DNA from: Gemmatimonadota bacterium
GTDB lineage: Bacteria; Gemmatimonadota; Gemmatimonadetes; Gemmatimonadales; Gemmatimonadaceae
DNA length: 64,000 bases
Assembly (NCBI GenBank): GCA_021324635.1
Contig: JAJPIS010000107.1
Location: 62,001-126,000, forward strand
Reading direction: 5' to 3'
Shown: in pieces, positions 35,805 to 44,982 of the stretch
Numbering within the stretch: the stretch's first letter is position 1
How the letters are laid out: each line of letters starts with the position of its first letter
Notes under the pieces: generated by a model
What the model was told of the DNA's origin: nothing
The model's database searches: none
What the model saw: only the letters and a program-made list of their open reading frames with translations
Position numbers and translations under genes: made by a program

Positions 35805-36866
35805 ATGACAGGGCCAAGATGCGTCACGGACTCGGTAGATTCCACACCCATGCTACCCGACGCTGCCGCGTTCACGGCCGCCGATGTCCTGTCGGAGGCG
35901 ACACGGGCAGACTCGCGCATTCGTGCCTTCGTCCGCGAAACGCCGCTCGAGCACTCGCCGGCGCTCAGCCGGGAGACCGGAGCCCGCGTGTACCTCAAGC
36001 TGGAGTGCGCGCAGGTTACCGGCTCGTTCAAGGTGCGCGGCGCCTTCAACCGACTGCTCGCGCTCGACGACCCGACGCGCGCGCGAGGGATCGTCACCGC
36101 ATCGACCGGCAACCACGCACTGGCGACCGCCCACGCGCTCGCGGAGCTCGGCATCGACGGCGAGATCTTTCTGCCCAGCACCGCGTCTCCGGCCAAGGTG
36201 GACGCGCTCCGCCTGCGCGGGGCGCGAATCGAGTTCGTGGACGGCGACCCGATCGGCGCCGAGCTCCGGGCCCGTGCGCGAGCCGACGAGACCGGACGCC
36301 CCTACGTGTCGCCGTACAACGATCGGCAGGTGATCGGCGGACAGGGCACCGTGGCCCTCGAGCTCCTCCGTCAGGCCGAGCGCATCGATGCCGTGTTCAC
36401 GCCAGTCGGTGGCGGCGGTCTGATTGCCGGGGTCGCGGGGACACTCCGAATGCTGGCGCCGCACGTCCGGCACATCGGCTGTCAGCCCTCGGCGTCGACC
36501 GTCATGGCGAGCAGCGTGCGCGCGGGGCACCTGATCGAGCTTCCGTCCGGCCCGTCGATCTCCGACGCGACCCTGGGGCTCGTGGAGCCGGGGGCGATCA
36601 CCTTCCCGATCTGCCAGACCTGCGTCGACGAGTGGGTGCTGATCGGCGAGGACGAGCTGCGGTCGGCCGTACAGCTCGTGCTCGTCCAGCACTCACTGCT
36701 GATCGAGGGCGCGGCGGCCCTCGGTGTCGCGGCGCTGCGCCGCGCACGCCGGACATACGCGGGCCAGGTCGTCGTGTTGATCCTGAGCGGGTCGCACCTG
36801 TCGGTGCCGGCACTCCGCGAGATCCTCGACGGCGCACCGATCGCGACGCCGCGCGACCGGCACTAG
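35805..36866 (+). CDS. Threonine/serine dehydratase-like PLP enzyme
   Basis: A fold-type II PLP enzyme of up to 353 residues. The PLP lysine lies in VTGSFKVRGAFN; ASTGNHALATAHAL and the glycine loop VGGGGLIAGVAGTLR bind the cofactor phosphate. This places it with catabolic threonine dehydratase and serine or hydroxy-aspartate dehydratases; there is no C-terminal ACT-like regulatory domain of biosynthetic IlvA. The start is ATG 35805 (GGAG upstream) or ATG 35850. It diverges from the Tat amidase with only 35 bases between starts. Its TAG stop shares CTAG with the stop of the convergent kinase gene. Confidence 0.88.
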   Translation: MTGPRCVTDSVDSTPMLPDAAAFTAADVLSEATRADSRIRAFVRETPLEHSPALSRETGARVYLKLECAQVTGSFKVRGAFNRLLALDDPTRARGIVTASTGNHALATAHALAELGIDGEIFLPSTASPAKVDALRLRGARIEFVDGDPIGAELRARARADETGRPYVSPYNDRQVIGGQGTVALELLRQAERIDAVFTPVGGGGLIAGVAGTLRMLAPHVRHIGCQPSASTVMASSVRAGHLIELPSGPSISDATLGLVEPGAITFPICQTCVDEWVLIGEDELRSAVQLVLVQHSLLIEGAAALGVAALRRARRTYAGQVVVLILSGSHLSVPALREILDGAPIATPRDRH

Positions 36867-39466
36867 GCGACGTCGATCCGGAGCGCCTCCTTCGGGGCCG
36901 CCAGCAGGTCGGACACCCGGCGTGTGAGATCGACCAGCGTGAACGGCTTTTCGAGGAAGGTTGTTGCCGCCGCCAATGGGCCACGGAGCTGTGGAGCGGC
37001 ATAACCGGAGACGAACAGCGCCCGAAGCCCGGGTCGGCCGCGACGCAGGCGGTCCAGCATGGCCGGCCCGGTCAGGTATGGCATGACGACGTCGGTGATC
37101 ACGAGGTCGATGGGTCCCGCGTGCCGCGCCCCCACTTCCACCCCGTCGGCCCCGTCAGCCGCCTGGAGGACATTGAAGCCCCGGCGCGCGAGTGCTTGGG
37201 CCATCGCGGCCCGCACGGCCGGCTCGTCCTCGACGATGAGGACCGTGGCGCCGGAGTGCCCCGCCCCGTCGATGCTGGCCAGCATCGGGGTCCGCTCCCG
37301 GCCGAGAACCGGGAGCGGTGTCTCTCGCTCGCCGCCGGGCACCGTCCCCGCCGTGTACGCTGCCGGCGCGACCGGAAAGAACATCGTGAACGTGCTCCCG
37401 TGCCCGGGAGCGCTGGCGACGTACACGTACCCACCCGACTGCTTCACGATGCCATAGACGGTCGACAGTCCGAGACCGGTCCCGCGACCCGGCGGTTTGG
37501 TCGTGAAGAAGGGCTCGAAGACCCGTGTCCGCGTGGCGTCGTCCATTCCGGTGCCGGTGTCGTGGACCGCGATGCGGACGTAGCGTCCGGGCGAGAAGCC
37601 CGGCCAGGCACGGGCCTCGAGTGCGTCGACGATCACCTGCGCGGTCTCGATCCGGACGCGCCCGCCCTCCGGCATGGCGTCCCGGGCGTTCACCACGAGA
37701 TTCACCAGCGCCTGCTCCAGTTGACCGGGGTCGGCCACGATCAGCGGCACGTTCGGCGAGAGCGACACATCGAGGCGGACATCGTCGCCGATCAACCGGG
37801 TCAGCATCCGCTCGCACCCCGCGACGACGCTGTTGATGCCGACGATCTGTGGACGAAGCACCTGCTTTCGGCTGAATGCGAGCAATTGCCGGGTGAGCTC
37901 CGTCGCGCGGCGCACAGCGGCACGAATCTCGGCCACCGACTCGGCTGCCGGCGTGCCGCCTGGGAGCTCCGCCAGGGCCAGCTCGGCGTTGCCGCTGATC
38001 GCCGTCAGGATGTTGTTGAAGTCGTGTGCGACCCCGCCCGCCAGCTGTCCCACGGCCTCCAGCCGCTGCGCGTGCCCGAGCCGCTCTTGCAGGTCGTGCC
38101 GCTCGGTCACGTCCCGCGCAGTCAGCACGAGCCCGCCCACGGCCGGATCGTTCGAGAGATCGGTCGCCGTGGTCTCCAGATAGCGGATCGTGCCGTCCTG
38201 GTCGCGCACCCGCCAGGTCGCGCCGGCCGAGATGCGCGGCGCACGTCGGGCATCGGCCAGCAGCGTCGCGAGCACCAGCTCATCGGGAGTGTCCACCAGC
38301 GCCAGGAGGGCGCTCCCTTCGAGTCCGGCCACGGTCGGCGCCAGTACGCGCTGCGCGGCCGGGCTCGCGAAGCGGATGATCCCCGCAGCGTCGACGATCA
38401 GGATGGCATCGCTCGCGTGCTGCACCAGCGAGCGAAAGCGCTCCTCGCCCGCCCGCGCCGCGCGCTCCGTCAGCAACCGGGCGTTCTGCTGGGCCGCCAC
38501 GAGCCCTCGGGCGAGGACCAGGATGGCGACCGGCGCTGCCGCCGCGACCAGTGGCGCGACTTGCGCTGGCTCCCCCGATACGGCGACATATGACACGAGG
38601 CCGCCGAGCGCACCGGCAACGGCGTATGGCAGCGCGGCCAGGAAGGGCGCATGTCTCGTGGGGCCATCGCTGTCCTCGACGACCGCCCCGTCGGGGCTGC
38701 GGAGGTACCGCTCGCCGCTCGCGATGAGCAGCACGTAACTCACCGCGTACAGCGAATCGGCGAGCCAGCTGGCGCCCCCGAGCTGGGCCGGCGCGATGAA
38801 GGTCGCCAACACGTCCCCGACGATGCTCACCGCCTCGCCCCCGAGGAGGAGACCGAACGCCGGGGTGTAGCGTCCGCCGGGCGGCCGAAGCGCCACGGTC
38901 GTGATTCCGAACAGGAGCACCAGTCCGCCCACGGGGTAGACGAGCGCGAGGACGAGATGGTGCGACACCTCCCCCGTGGTGGCCGCCCGGAAGACAATGT
39001 GCCAGATCATGACCGCCGAGCCGACGAGCACGATCAGCGTGTCGAGGACGAACTTCCACCACTCCAACTGTGTCCGCCGCGCACGCGGCAGCCGCAGGAA
39101 CGCCGCGATCGCGAGCGGAAAGAAGGCGAGGTACGGGATGTTCGCCGGCCAGGACCACATGGGGTCGCGGTGCGCCCAGAACACGTACTGCGACCACCAG
39201 ATGTTCCCCACCACGGCGCAGCCCGTAGCAGCGGCAAAGAGGCGCAGGGCGGTTGCCGTCCGGGGGTCGATCCCACGCGTCCGCGCCGCGCACCAGAACA
39301 GCCCGATGGTGGCGAAATCCAGCGGGAGGAAGGCGAGCCTGCTGGCCAGCTCCCCCCAGACTGAGCCCGCCCACCACGGGAAGCTCGCACAGACGACGAT
39401 GACCGCCGCGTACACGACCGCGGCCCGCGTCCAGGGGGATTGTCGTGCAGGGATCCCGAGGGGCAT
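36863..39466 (-). CDS. Membrane-bound hybrid histidine kinase with PAS and receiver domains
   Basis: About 867 residues. The first 320 contain eight to ten hydrophobic helices forming a membrane sensor of unknown ligand. A PAS domain follows (RFRSLVQHASDAILIVDAAG ... RDVTERHDLQERL), then a dimerisation/phosphoacceptor domain with His in GGVAHDFNNILTAISG, an HATPase domain (LVNLVVNARDAMPEGG, DTGTGMD, GRGTGLGLSTVYGIVKQSGG) and a C-terminal receiver domain (VLIVEDEPAVRAAM, phospho-Asp in LVITDVVMPYLTG, Lys in FLEKPFT). No output domain is attached and no separate response regulator is nearby, so it may be an orphan. ATG 39466 is preferred; the track uses GTG 39499. Confidence 0.92.
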   Translation of the reverse strand: MPLGIPARQSPWTRAAVVYAAVIVVCASFPWWAGSVWGELASRLAFLPLDFATIGLFWCAARTRGIDPRTATALRLFAAATGCAVVGNIWWSQYVFWAHRDPMWSWPANIPYLAFFPLAIAAFLRLPRARRTQLEWWKFVLDTLIVLVGSAVMIWHIVFRAATTGEVSHHLVLALVYPVGGLVLLFGITTVALRPPGGRYTPAFGLLLGGEAVSIVGDVLATFIAPAQLGGASWLADSLYAVSYVLLIASGERYLRSPDGAVVEDSDGPTRHAPFLAALPYAVAGALGGLVSYVAVSGEPAQVAPLVAAAAPVAILVLARGLVAAQQNARLLTERAARAGEERFRSLVQHASDAILIVDAAGIIRFASPAAQRVLAPTVAGLEGSALLALVDTPDELVLATLLADARRAPRISAGATWRVRDQDGTIRYLETTATDLSNDPAVGGLVLTARDVTERHDLQERLGHAQRLEAVGQLAGGVAHDFNNILTAISGNAELALAELPGGTPAAESVAEIRAAVRRATELTRQLLAFSRKQVLRPQIVGINSVVAGCERMLTRLIGDDVRLDVSLSPNVPLIVADPGQLEQALVNLVVNARDAMPEGGRVRIETAQVIVDALEARAWPGFSPGRYVRIAVHDTGTGMDDATRTRVFEPFFTTKPPGRGTGLGLSTVYGIVKQSGGYVYVASAPGHGSTFTMFFPVAPAAYTAGTVPGGERETPLPVLGRERTPMLASIDGAGHSGATVLIVEDEPAVRAAMAQALARRGFNVLQAADGADGVEVGARHAGPIDLVITDVVMPYLTGPAMLDRLRRGRPGLRALFVSGYAAPQLRGPLAAATTFLEKPFTLVDLTRRVSDLLAAPKEALRIDVA

Positions 39467-39606
39467 CGGACGTTGACGACCCCTCGGAGACGCGGTCACT
39501 CGGACCGCCCAGATGGCGGTTTGGGGTGCGCCGCGCTAGCATTTCGACAGCACACCTGGCGAGCGCCTTCTGGGCGATCCTCCGACCCCTCTGACCCGGT
39601 AGCCGT

Positions 39607-40956
39607 ATGTCAGCCACTGCCTTGCACGAGCTTGCCCGTGGCGAGCACACTGCCGTCCCGCTGGAATCGTTCTGGATGCCGTTCACGGCGAATCGCGCGT
39701 TCAAGCGAAGTCCGCGCCTGCTGGTTGCCGCCAAGGACATGCACTACACGACGGCCGACGGCCGCAAAGTGCTCGACGGCGCCGCCGGGCTCTGGTGCGT
39801 GAATGCGGGTCACTGCCGGGAGCCGATCGTCGCCGCCATTCGGGCCGCGGCGGGCGAGCTCGACTACGCCCCCGGGTTTCAGATGGGCCACCCCCTCGCC
39901 TTTCAGCTCGCGGATCGCCTCGCCGCCCGGCTGCCCGGAGATCTCGACCACGTCTTCTTCGCGAATTCGGGGTCGGAGGCCGTGGACACGGCGCTCAAGA
40001 TCGCCCTCGCGTATCACCTGGCGCGCGGGGATGCCGGGCGTACTCGGCTCATCGGGCGGGCCCGCGCCTATCACGGCGTGGGGTTCGGCGGCATCTCCGT
40101 CGGCGGCATCGAGAACAACCGCAAGCAATTCCCGTCGCTCCTGCCCGGTGTCCTCCACCTCCCCGATACCCACGACCTCGCCCGGAACGCGTTTTCGCGC
40201 GGCCTGCCCGCCCACGGCGCTGAGCGCGCCGACGCGCTCGAGGCCCTGATCGGCGAGCACGGCGCCGGCACCATCGCGGCGGTCATCGTCGAGCCGGTCG
40301 CCGGATCGACGGGCGTCCTGGTGCCCCCGAAGGGCTACCTGGAGCGGCTGCGCGCGATCTGCGATCGCCATGGAATCCTGCTGATCTTCGATGAGGTGAT
40401 CACCGGATTCGGCCGCCTCGGCGCGCCCTTCGCGGCGGACTATTTCGGGGTCGTCCCGGACCTCATGACGGTGGCCAAGGGCCTGACGAGCGGTGCGGTC
40501 CCGATGGGGGCCGTGTTCGTCCGCCACGGCGTCTACGAGACGATCGTGAATGGTGCCACCCCCGGCATCGAGTTCTTCCACGGATACACGTACTCCGGCC
40601 ATCCGCTCGCGGCCGCGGCCGGACTCGCGGCACTCGATGTCTACGAGCAGGAAGGGCTGTTCGAGCGGGCCGCATCGCTGAGCGGCTATTGGGATGCGGC
40701 CGCCCACGCGTTGCGCGGGCTCCCCAATGTCATCGACATCCGGACGATCGGGCTCGTGGCTGGCATCGAGCTCGAGCCCCGAGCCGACGCGCCGGGCGCG
40801 CGGGCCTACGATGTGTTCCTCGACTGCTTTGCGCAGGGGGTCCTGATCCGGACGACGGGCGACACGGTGGCGCTGTCGCCGCCGCTGATCGTCGACCGGG
40901 CACAGATCGACCAGATCTTCGATCTCCTCGGGCGCGCTCTTCGCCGCGTCGCGTAG
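39607..40956 (+). CDS. Class III aminotransferase, omega-amino acid:pyruvate (beta-alanine:pyruvate) type
   Basis: A 449-residue PLP transaminase. The N-terminal FWMPFTANRAFKRSPRLLVAA with GLWCVNAGHCREPIV is the signature of omega-amino-acid:pyruvate transaminases, which move an amino group from beta-alanine or other omega-amines to pyruvate. The cofactor region LLIFDEVITGFGRLGAPFA and the PLP lysine in TVAKGLTSGAVPMGAV are intact. It is transcribed alone and is followed by a hairpin shared with the convergent HD-GYP gene. Confidence 0.93.
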   Translation: MSATALHELARGEHTAVPLESFWMPFTANRAFKRSPRLLVAAKDMHYTTADGRKVLDGAAGLWCVNAGHCREPIVAAIRAAAGELDYAPGFQMGHPLAFQLADRLAARLPGDLDHVFFANSGSEAVDTALKIALAYHLARGDAGRTRLIGRARAYHGVGFGGISVGGIENNRKQFPSLLPGVLHLPDTHDLARNAFSRGLPAHGAERADALEALIGEHGAGTIAAVIVEPVAGSTGVLVPPKGYLERLRAICDRHGILLIFDEVITGFGRLGAPFAADYFGVVPDLMTVAKGLTSGAVPMGAVFVRHGVYETIVNGATPGIEFFHGYTYSGHPLAAAAGLAALDVYEQEGLFERAASLSGYWDAAAHALRGLPNVIDIRTIGLVAGIELEPRADAPGARAYDVFLDCFAQGVLIRTTGDTVALSPPLIVDRAQIDQIFDLLGRALRRVA

Positions 40957-40964
40957 CGACGACC

Positions 40965-40993
40965 GGGAGACGCTCACCGAGTGAGCGTCTCCC
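40965..40993. terminator. Bidirectional terminator-like hairpin
   Basis: A perfect 13-bp stem, GGGAGACGCTCAC and its complement, with a three-base CGA loop, fills the gap between two convergent stop codons. There is no T run on either side, so termination would rely on the hairpin itself or Rho. Confidence 0.75.
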
Positions 40994-42253
40994 CTATTCG
41001 CCTCCCTCCTCGGGCCCCACCGCCGCTCCAGCGGGGGCTCCGAGCGGGACCGGCTCGGCCGGCCTCGCGGGAGCGGCGATTGCCGCCTGCTCCTCGACGA
41101 GGCAGAGCCCCTGCTCGCTCTTGCGCACCATCGCGATGAACGCCGCGGCAATGGTGGGATCGAACTCCCGCGCGGCCCGGCGCTCGATGTAGTGAAGCGC
41201 CTTGACGGCCGGCCACGCGGCGCGGTAGGGTCGGTCGGTGTGCAGCGCGTCGAACACGTCGCACACGTGGACCATGGTGCTGGCGTAGTGGCAGTCGCGG
41301 GCGAAGTGCCGACGCGGATACCCGCCGCCGTCGATCATCACGTGATGCTCGAAGGCGACGGCAGCTGGAAGTGTCAGCGCGCTGTCGCTGTTCAGGATGA
41401 TCCGCGCGCCGTCCGCGGGATGCCGCTCGAGGAGCTCTCGCTCTTCGGGGGAGAGGCTGCCGGGCTTGGTCAGGATCTCCAGCGGCACGCGGACTTTGCC
41501 GAGGTCGTGCAGGAGGCCCGCCACACCCAGCGCTCGGATGTCGCGCGGGCTGTGCCCCACTCCCTCGGCGAGGGCCATCGTCAGGATCGCCACGTTGATC
41601 GAATGGGTGGTCGTGTACTGATCGAATGTCTTGAGCCGTAGCAGCGGGAGCAACAGTCGGCCGTCGGTGTGGAGCGCCACCGAGAGCGACCGCACGACGG
41701 CCTCGGCCTCGGCCATCGGGACGGTCCCGCGGTCGGCGACTTCCGCATGGATGTACCGAACCGCGTCGGATTCCTCGCGAAGGGTGAACGGTGCGGAGCC
41801 GGCCGGCAGGGCGGCATTGAGACCTCCGGCGACGCCACCCTGCACGCCGACCACGCCAAAGCGAATCGACCCCGATCGACCCGCCGCCGCGTCGTCGGCG
41901 GTGACCGTCCCGGTCCCTCTGGCCGCGAGTCGCTCCCGCACCTGCTCCACGAAGGCGTCGAACTCCTCGCTCTGCACGTCGTCGACGATCTCGATTCGCT
42001 GCACCCCGGCCTCGGCCAGGCGCGCCCCCCAGTCCCAGTCGCGGAGCTCGCGAAGCGCGTCATAGCCACAGATCACGTCGCGCCCGATGAAACTGAACGA
42101 GGGGGTGTCCTGCTCCGACTGGAGGTTCCGAAGGCTCTCATATGCGGCCCGCACGGCGCGCCGCCTCGCGGGATGTGCCGATCCGTACAGCGTGCTGGTG
42201 GCCAGCGCTTGGGAGAGCGCGTGGAGGAACCGCACCGCCGCGGTGCTCGTCAT
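40994..42253 (-). CDS. HD-GYP domain protein (probable cyclic-di-GMP phosphodiesterase)
   Basis: A 419-residue cytoplasmic protein. The C-terminal half is an HD-GYP domain: His217 (THSINVAIL), HD at 249-250 (LLHDLGK), HH at 303-304 and GYP at 311-313 (EHHVMIDGGGYPRR). These domains hydrolyse cyclic-di-GMP to GMP. The first 110 residues (FLHALSQALATSTLYGSAHP ...) are not a receiver domain but resemble the N-terminus of the HEAT protein encoded just upstream. ATG 42253 overlaps the HEAT gene stop as ATGA, indicating coupled translation. The tail after 380 is Ala/Pro-rich. Confidence 0.9.
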   Translation of the reverse strand: MTSTAAVRFLHALSQALATSTLYGSAHPARRRAVRAAYESLRNLQSEQDTPSFSFIGRDVICGYDALRELRDWDWGARLAEAGVQRIEIVDDVQSEEFDAFVEQVRERLAARGTGTVTADDAAAGRSGSIRFGVVGVQGGVAGGLNAALPAGSAPFTLREESDAVRYIHAEVADRGTVPMAEAEAVVRSLSVALHTDGRLLLPLLRLKTFDQYTTTHSINVAILTMALAEGVGHSPRDIRALGVAGLLHDLGKVRVPLEILTKPGSLSPEERELLERHPADGARIILNSDSALTLPAAVAFEHHVMIDGGGYPRRHFARDCHYASTMVHVCDVFDALHTDRPYRAAWPAVKALHYIERRAAREFDPTIAAAFIAMVRKSEQGLCLVEEQAAIAAPARPAEPVPLGAPAGAAVGPEEGGE

Positions 42254-44391
42254 GCCGCCCGGCCCGCGGATCGTGCCGCGCCCGCCGCGCGGATCTCGGG
42301 ATCGCTCGAGCGCGCCGCCCGGTGGAGCACCCTGGCGGCGGCCGGCTCGTCCTGCCACCGGAGTGCCAGCGCGCCAAGAATCGCCAACACGGTCGGAGAC
42401 TTGGGCGCGAGCCGCTCACGACGCAGCCAGCGGGTGCGTGTCGTCACCAATCCCAGCAAGCAGGGAAGCGCGTCGGGGGCACCCGTCGCCGCGAGCGTCC
42501 GGACGGCGAGCAGCTCCATGTCGGCCGGCAACGCGCGCGTGGCGAGCTTCTGCACGAATCGAGGGACCGCGGCCGCCGGGCACTCCTTCTGACAGGCGTC
42601 GAGTCCGATCCGGACGATCTGGAGATCTCCGTCGTTCAGTGCGGCCGCGATTGCTGCGCTCCGGGTCACCGGCCGACGCAGCATGAGGCGCAGCGCCTCG
42701 CGTCGCACCCGGCTGTCATGGTGCCCCGCGAACGGCATCGGCGAAAAGTCGGCGGGCCAGTTCGCGATCTCACCGAGGAGGATCAGCAGGTTGCGCTGCA
42801 TGTACCAGGGCGCACCGGCGAGCCGCGCGACGACGGCGGATCCGATGGCGTCGCCGAGACGCGTGAGGACGCCGAGCAGCTTCCGGCGGGTCGTCCGCGA
42901 CTGCGAGTCGGAGAGCGCGTCGAGCAGTGCGCCGATTGCCGGCTGGCCCACACGCCGAGCGAAATCCTCGAGCCGCTTCGCGTCGACGGTCGGTGCGGCC
43001 AGGAGCCGCGCGAAGTGCTCCGGCGTCGCAATGCGGGTCCGAATGATGCCCGGCAGCGGGTTGTCCGCCGAGGCCGCATCGATGCTGTCGAGCACGAAGA
43101 GAATGTCGCCCCGAGCGGTCAGCGTCGCGATCGCGTCCCAGAGCGCGGGCGCGGCGTTGCGCAGCTCGATCGACATCTCGAGGACCCGCTCGGGCTCACA
43201 CTGCTGCGTGATGCCGAGGGCGAACGGTCCGGCATCCGGGCTGGCCAGTCGATCGAGCATGGCGCTGTAGCCGCCCGCGGCCGGGTCGGGCAGATGCCAC
43301 CCGTCGATCATCTCGCGCACCTGCTCCCGGAACTGCCCCTCGGCGACACCGCGCACGGGGACGGGCCCACGCCGCGAATGGCTCGCGAGCTTGACGAGAA
43401 GCCTGAGGAGCGGCTTCGAGATCGCCTGCTGCGACACGTCCGCGGCGGCGACGGTGAGCGTCAGGACCGCGTCGACCGCCATCCCCTCGGCCGCATCGTT
43501 CAGGAACGCGTGGCGCTGCGAGAGGTTGCCGCCCATGCCGAGGAGTCGGCGGATGGCCTCCGGGCTCAGGTCGTGGACGAGCCGGGAAACTCGCGCCCGA
43601 AGCACCGCCGTCTCCTCGGTTCGACCGGCGCGCAGCTCGTCGGCGATCTGAAGCAGGTAGCCGACGACCACCTGCTCGTACGCTGTCTCGCTACTCCGCG
43701 CGTTGATCGCCCGCGCCACGTCCGCCGGATCGACGTCCGGAGCGACCGATGCATCCTCGGCGGGGAGCGCCAGCGCGGCGCCAGCCAGCGCCATCCAGAG
43801 CTGAGCAGCCCGCGGGATCACCGCCGGCCCGAACCCTCCCTCCTCGCCCGCGTCGAGCAGCTCGAGCCGCTCATACGACTGCCGATAGACCGTGATGTGT
43901 GGCCACGGTGTGCTGGGCGTCCCCGGCATGGTGATCGGCTCACCCGCCGTGCGCGGATCCGTCGCCAGCCGCGCGAGGAAATCGGTGAGCTCGCGCCCGG
44001 TGATGCCGGTGTGCAGGCGAAATCCGGCCACACGATGCCCGTGCAACCGCTCCGCGAGGGCCCGCAACAGATGATTTCGAACGTCGGTGGCAACGCCGTC
44101 GATCACCAGTTGCTCGGCGGCCACTCCGATCGCGACCTGTCCTGCCGCAGCGAGCAAGGGGCCGAGCCGTTGCGTGACACGCTCCTCCGCGGCCGCGAGC
44201 GATGGATGGCCGCCCGGATACATCGTGCGGCGGTGCAGGGCGACCGACAGCTCCAGGAGGAAATTCGAGAGCTCCCTGGCGGGCCCGGGCGGGGCACCGG
44301 CGGGCCTGGTCGGCGACGGCCCGACCGCTCCATTGGCGGCAGTGGCCGGCGACCCGCGGGCATCGATATCGCTCGTGATGGCGTCAGCCAC
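42250..44391 (-). CDS. HEAT-repeat protein coupled to the HD-GYP gene
   Basis: A 713-residue, mostly helical protein. After a Pro/Ala-rich leader, residues about 40-150 (LSNFLLELSVALHRRTMYPGG ...) resemble the N-terminal part of the HD-GYP partner. From about 250 onward there are repeated helical pairs of HEAT type (e.g. FARRVGQPAIGALLDALSDS, RKLLGVLTRLGDAIGSAVVARL, PFAGHHDSRVRREALRLMLRR). HEAT arrays serve as protein-binding scaffolds. It probably acts together with the phosphodiesterase, perhaps in the same signalling complex. The start is a GTG at 44391 with an ATGA link to the partner at the other end. No catalytic motif seen. Confidence 0.85.
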   Translation of the reverse strand: MADAITSDIDARGSPATAANGAVGPSPTRPAGAPPGPARELSNFLLELSVALHRRTMYPGGHPSLAAAEERVTQRLGPLLAAAGQVAIGVAAEQLVIDGVATDVRNHLLRALAERLHGHRVAGFRLHTGITGRELTDFLARLATDPRTAGEPITMPGTPSTPWPHITVYRQSYERLELLDAGEEGGFGPAVIPRAAQLWMALAGAALALPAEDASVAPDVDPADVARAINARSSETAYEQVVVGYLLQIADELRAGRTEETAVLRARVSRLVHDLSPEAIRRLLGMGGNLSQRHAFLNDAAEGMAVDAVLTLTVAAADVSQQAISKPLLRLLVKLASHSRRGPVPVRGVAEGQFREQVREMIDGWHLPDPAAGGYSAMLDRLASPDAGPFALGITQQCEPERVLEMSIELRNAAPALWDAIATLTARGDILFVLDSIDAASADNPLPGIIRTRIATPEHFARLLAAPTVDAKRLEDFARRVGQPAIGALLDALSDSQSRTTRRKLLGVLTRLGDAIGSAVVARLAGAPWYMQRNLLILLGEIANWPADFSPMPFAGHHDSRVRREALRLMLRRPVTRSAAIAAALNDGDLQIVRIGLDACQKECPAAAVPRFVQKLATRALPADMELLAVRTLAATGAPDALPCLLGLVTTRTRWLRRERLAPKSPTVLAILGALALRWQDEPAAARVLHRAARSSDPEIRAAGAARSAGRAA

Positions 44392-44579
44392 TGGCGCTCG
44401 CAGGTCGACGGAAAGGGGGTTGGCCTCGGGACCCTCCTTCAGACGACTCGGCGGCCGGCCGGGTCAGGCGCCTGGCGCGCCTCAGCGAGCCCGGCTGTGA
44501 GCCGCACTCTCCCGCTCATCGCCCTCGGCCCGTAGAGTATTCCGTGACGGGGGTTCTCCTGCACACACGGAGGTGTGTC

Positions 44580-44915
44580 ATGCGGAGGGTGCTGTGCTCG
44601 ATCCCGGCCGGTACTGTGATCGTCGCACTGGCCGTGGCCGCCTGCTCGCGCGGCGATTCGCCCGATTCCAAAGGGCAGATCACCATGAAGGGCACGGTCC
44701 ATCAGGTCACGCAGCCCGATGGCCAGCAGTGCTGGCAGTTCCAATCGGCCAAGGGCAACAACTACGAGCTCCAACCGGCGCAGGTGCCGCACGACCTGCT
44801 CGTCGATGGGGAACAGGCGACCATCGTGGCGAAAAAGCGCCAGGGCGGAACCTTCTGTAAGAACGTCGGCACCCTGGTCGATGTCATCAGCACGGCCCCG
44901 CAGAATGGTGCGTAG
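44580..44915 (+). CDS. Small predicted lipoprotein
   Basis: A 111-residue protein with a signal peptide (VLCSIPAGTVIVALAVAAC) ending in a lipobox VAAC-S, followed by a compact beta-rich domain (GQITMKGTVHQVTQPDGQQC ... YELQPAQVPHDLLVDGEQATIVAKKRQGG). Two cysteines in the mature part (in QQCWQF and TFCKNVG) could form a disulfide. ACGGAGGTG upstream supports the ATG at 44580 rather than the track start. The domain looks like a small OB- or SH3-like barrel; function unknown. A hairpin follows the gene. Confidence 0.8.
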   Translation: MRRVLCSIPAGTVIVALAVAACSRGDSPDSKGQITMKGTVHQVTQPDGQQCWQFQSAKGNNYELQPAQVPHDLLVDGEQATIVAKKRQGGTFCKNVGTLVDVISTAPQNGA

Positions 44916-44946
44916 CCGAGGGGTCGCGAAACCGTAGCCGAGCGTT

Positions 44947-44969
44947 GCCGAGGCTCTCCGAGCCTCGGC
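44947..44969. terminator. Terminator-like hairpin between convergent genes
   Basis: GCCGAGGCTC, loop TCC, then GAGCCTCGGC: a perfect 10-bp GC-rich stem between the lipoprotein gene and the convergent oxidoreductase gene. No T run. Confidence 0.65.
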
Positions 44970-44982
44970 CTGTGCGCGGTGA

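Noticed and set aside
35777-38593. 938-residue ORF on the plus strand
   Set aside because: It overlaps the dehydratase out of frame and lies antisense to the hybrid kinase, both of which have complete domain motifs.
36863-39466. Prophage or mobile island border near the kinase
   Set aside because: No integrase, tRNA, direct repeat or change of base composition was seen anywhere in this region.
42142-44535. 797-residue ORF on the plus strand
   Set aside because: Antisense shadow of the HEAT-repeat gene; composition dominated by Arg, Gly, Asp and Glu.
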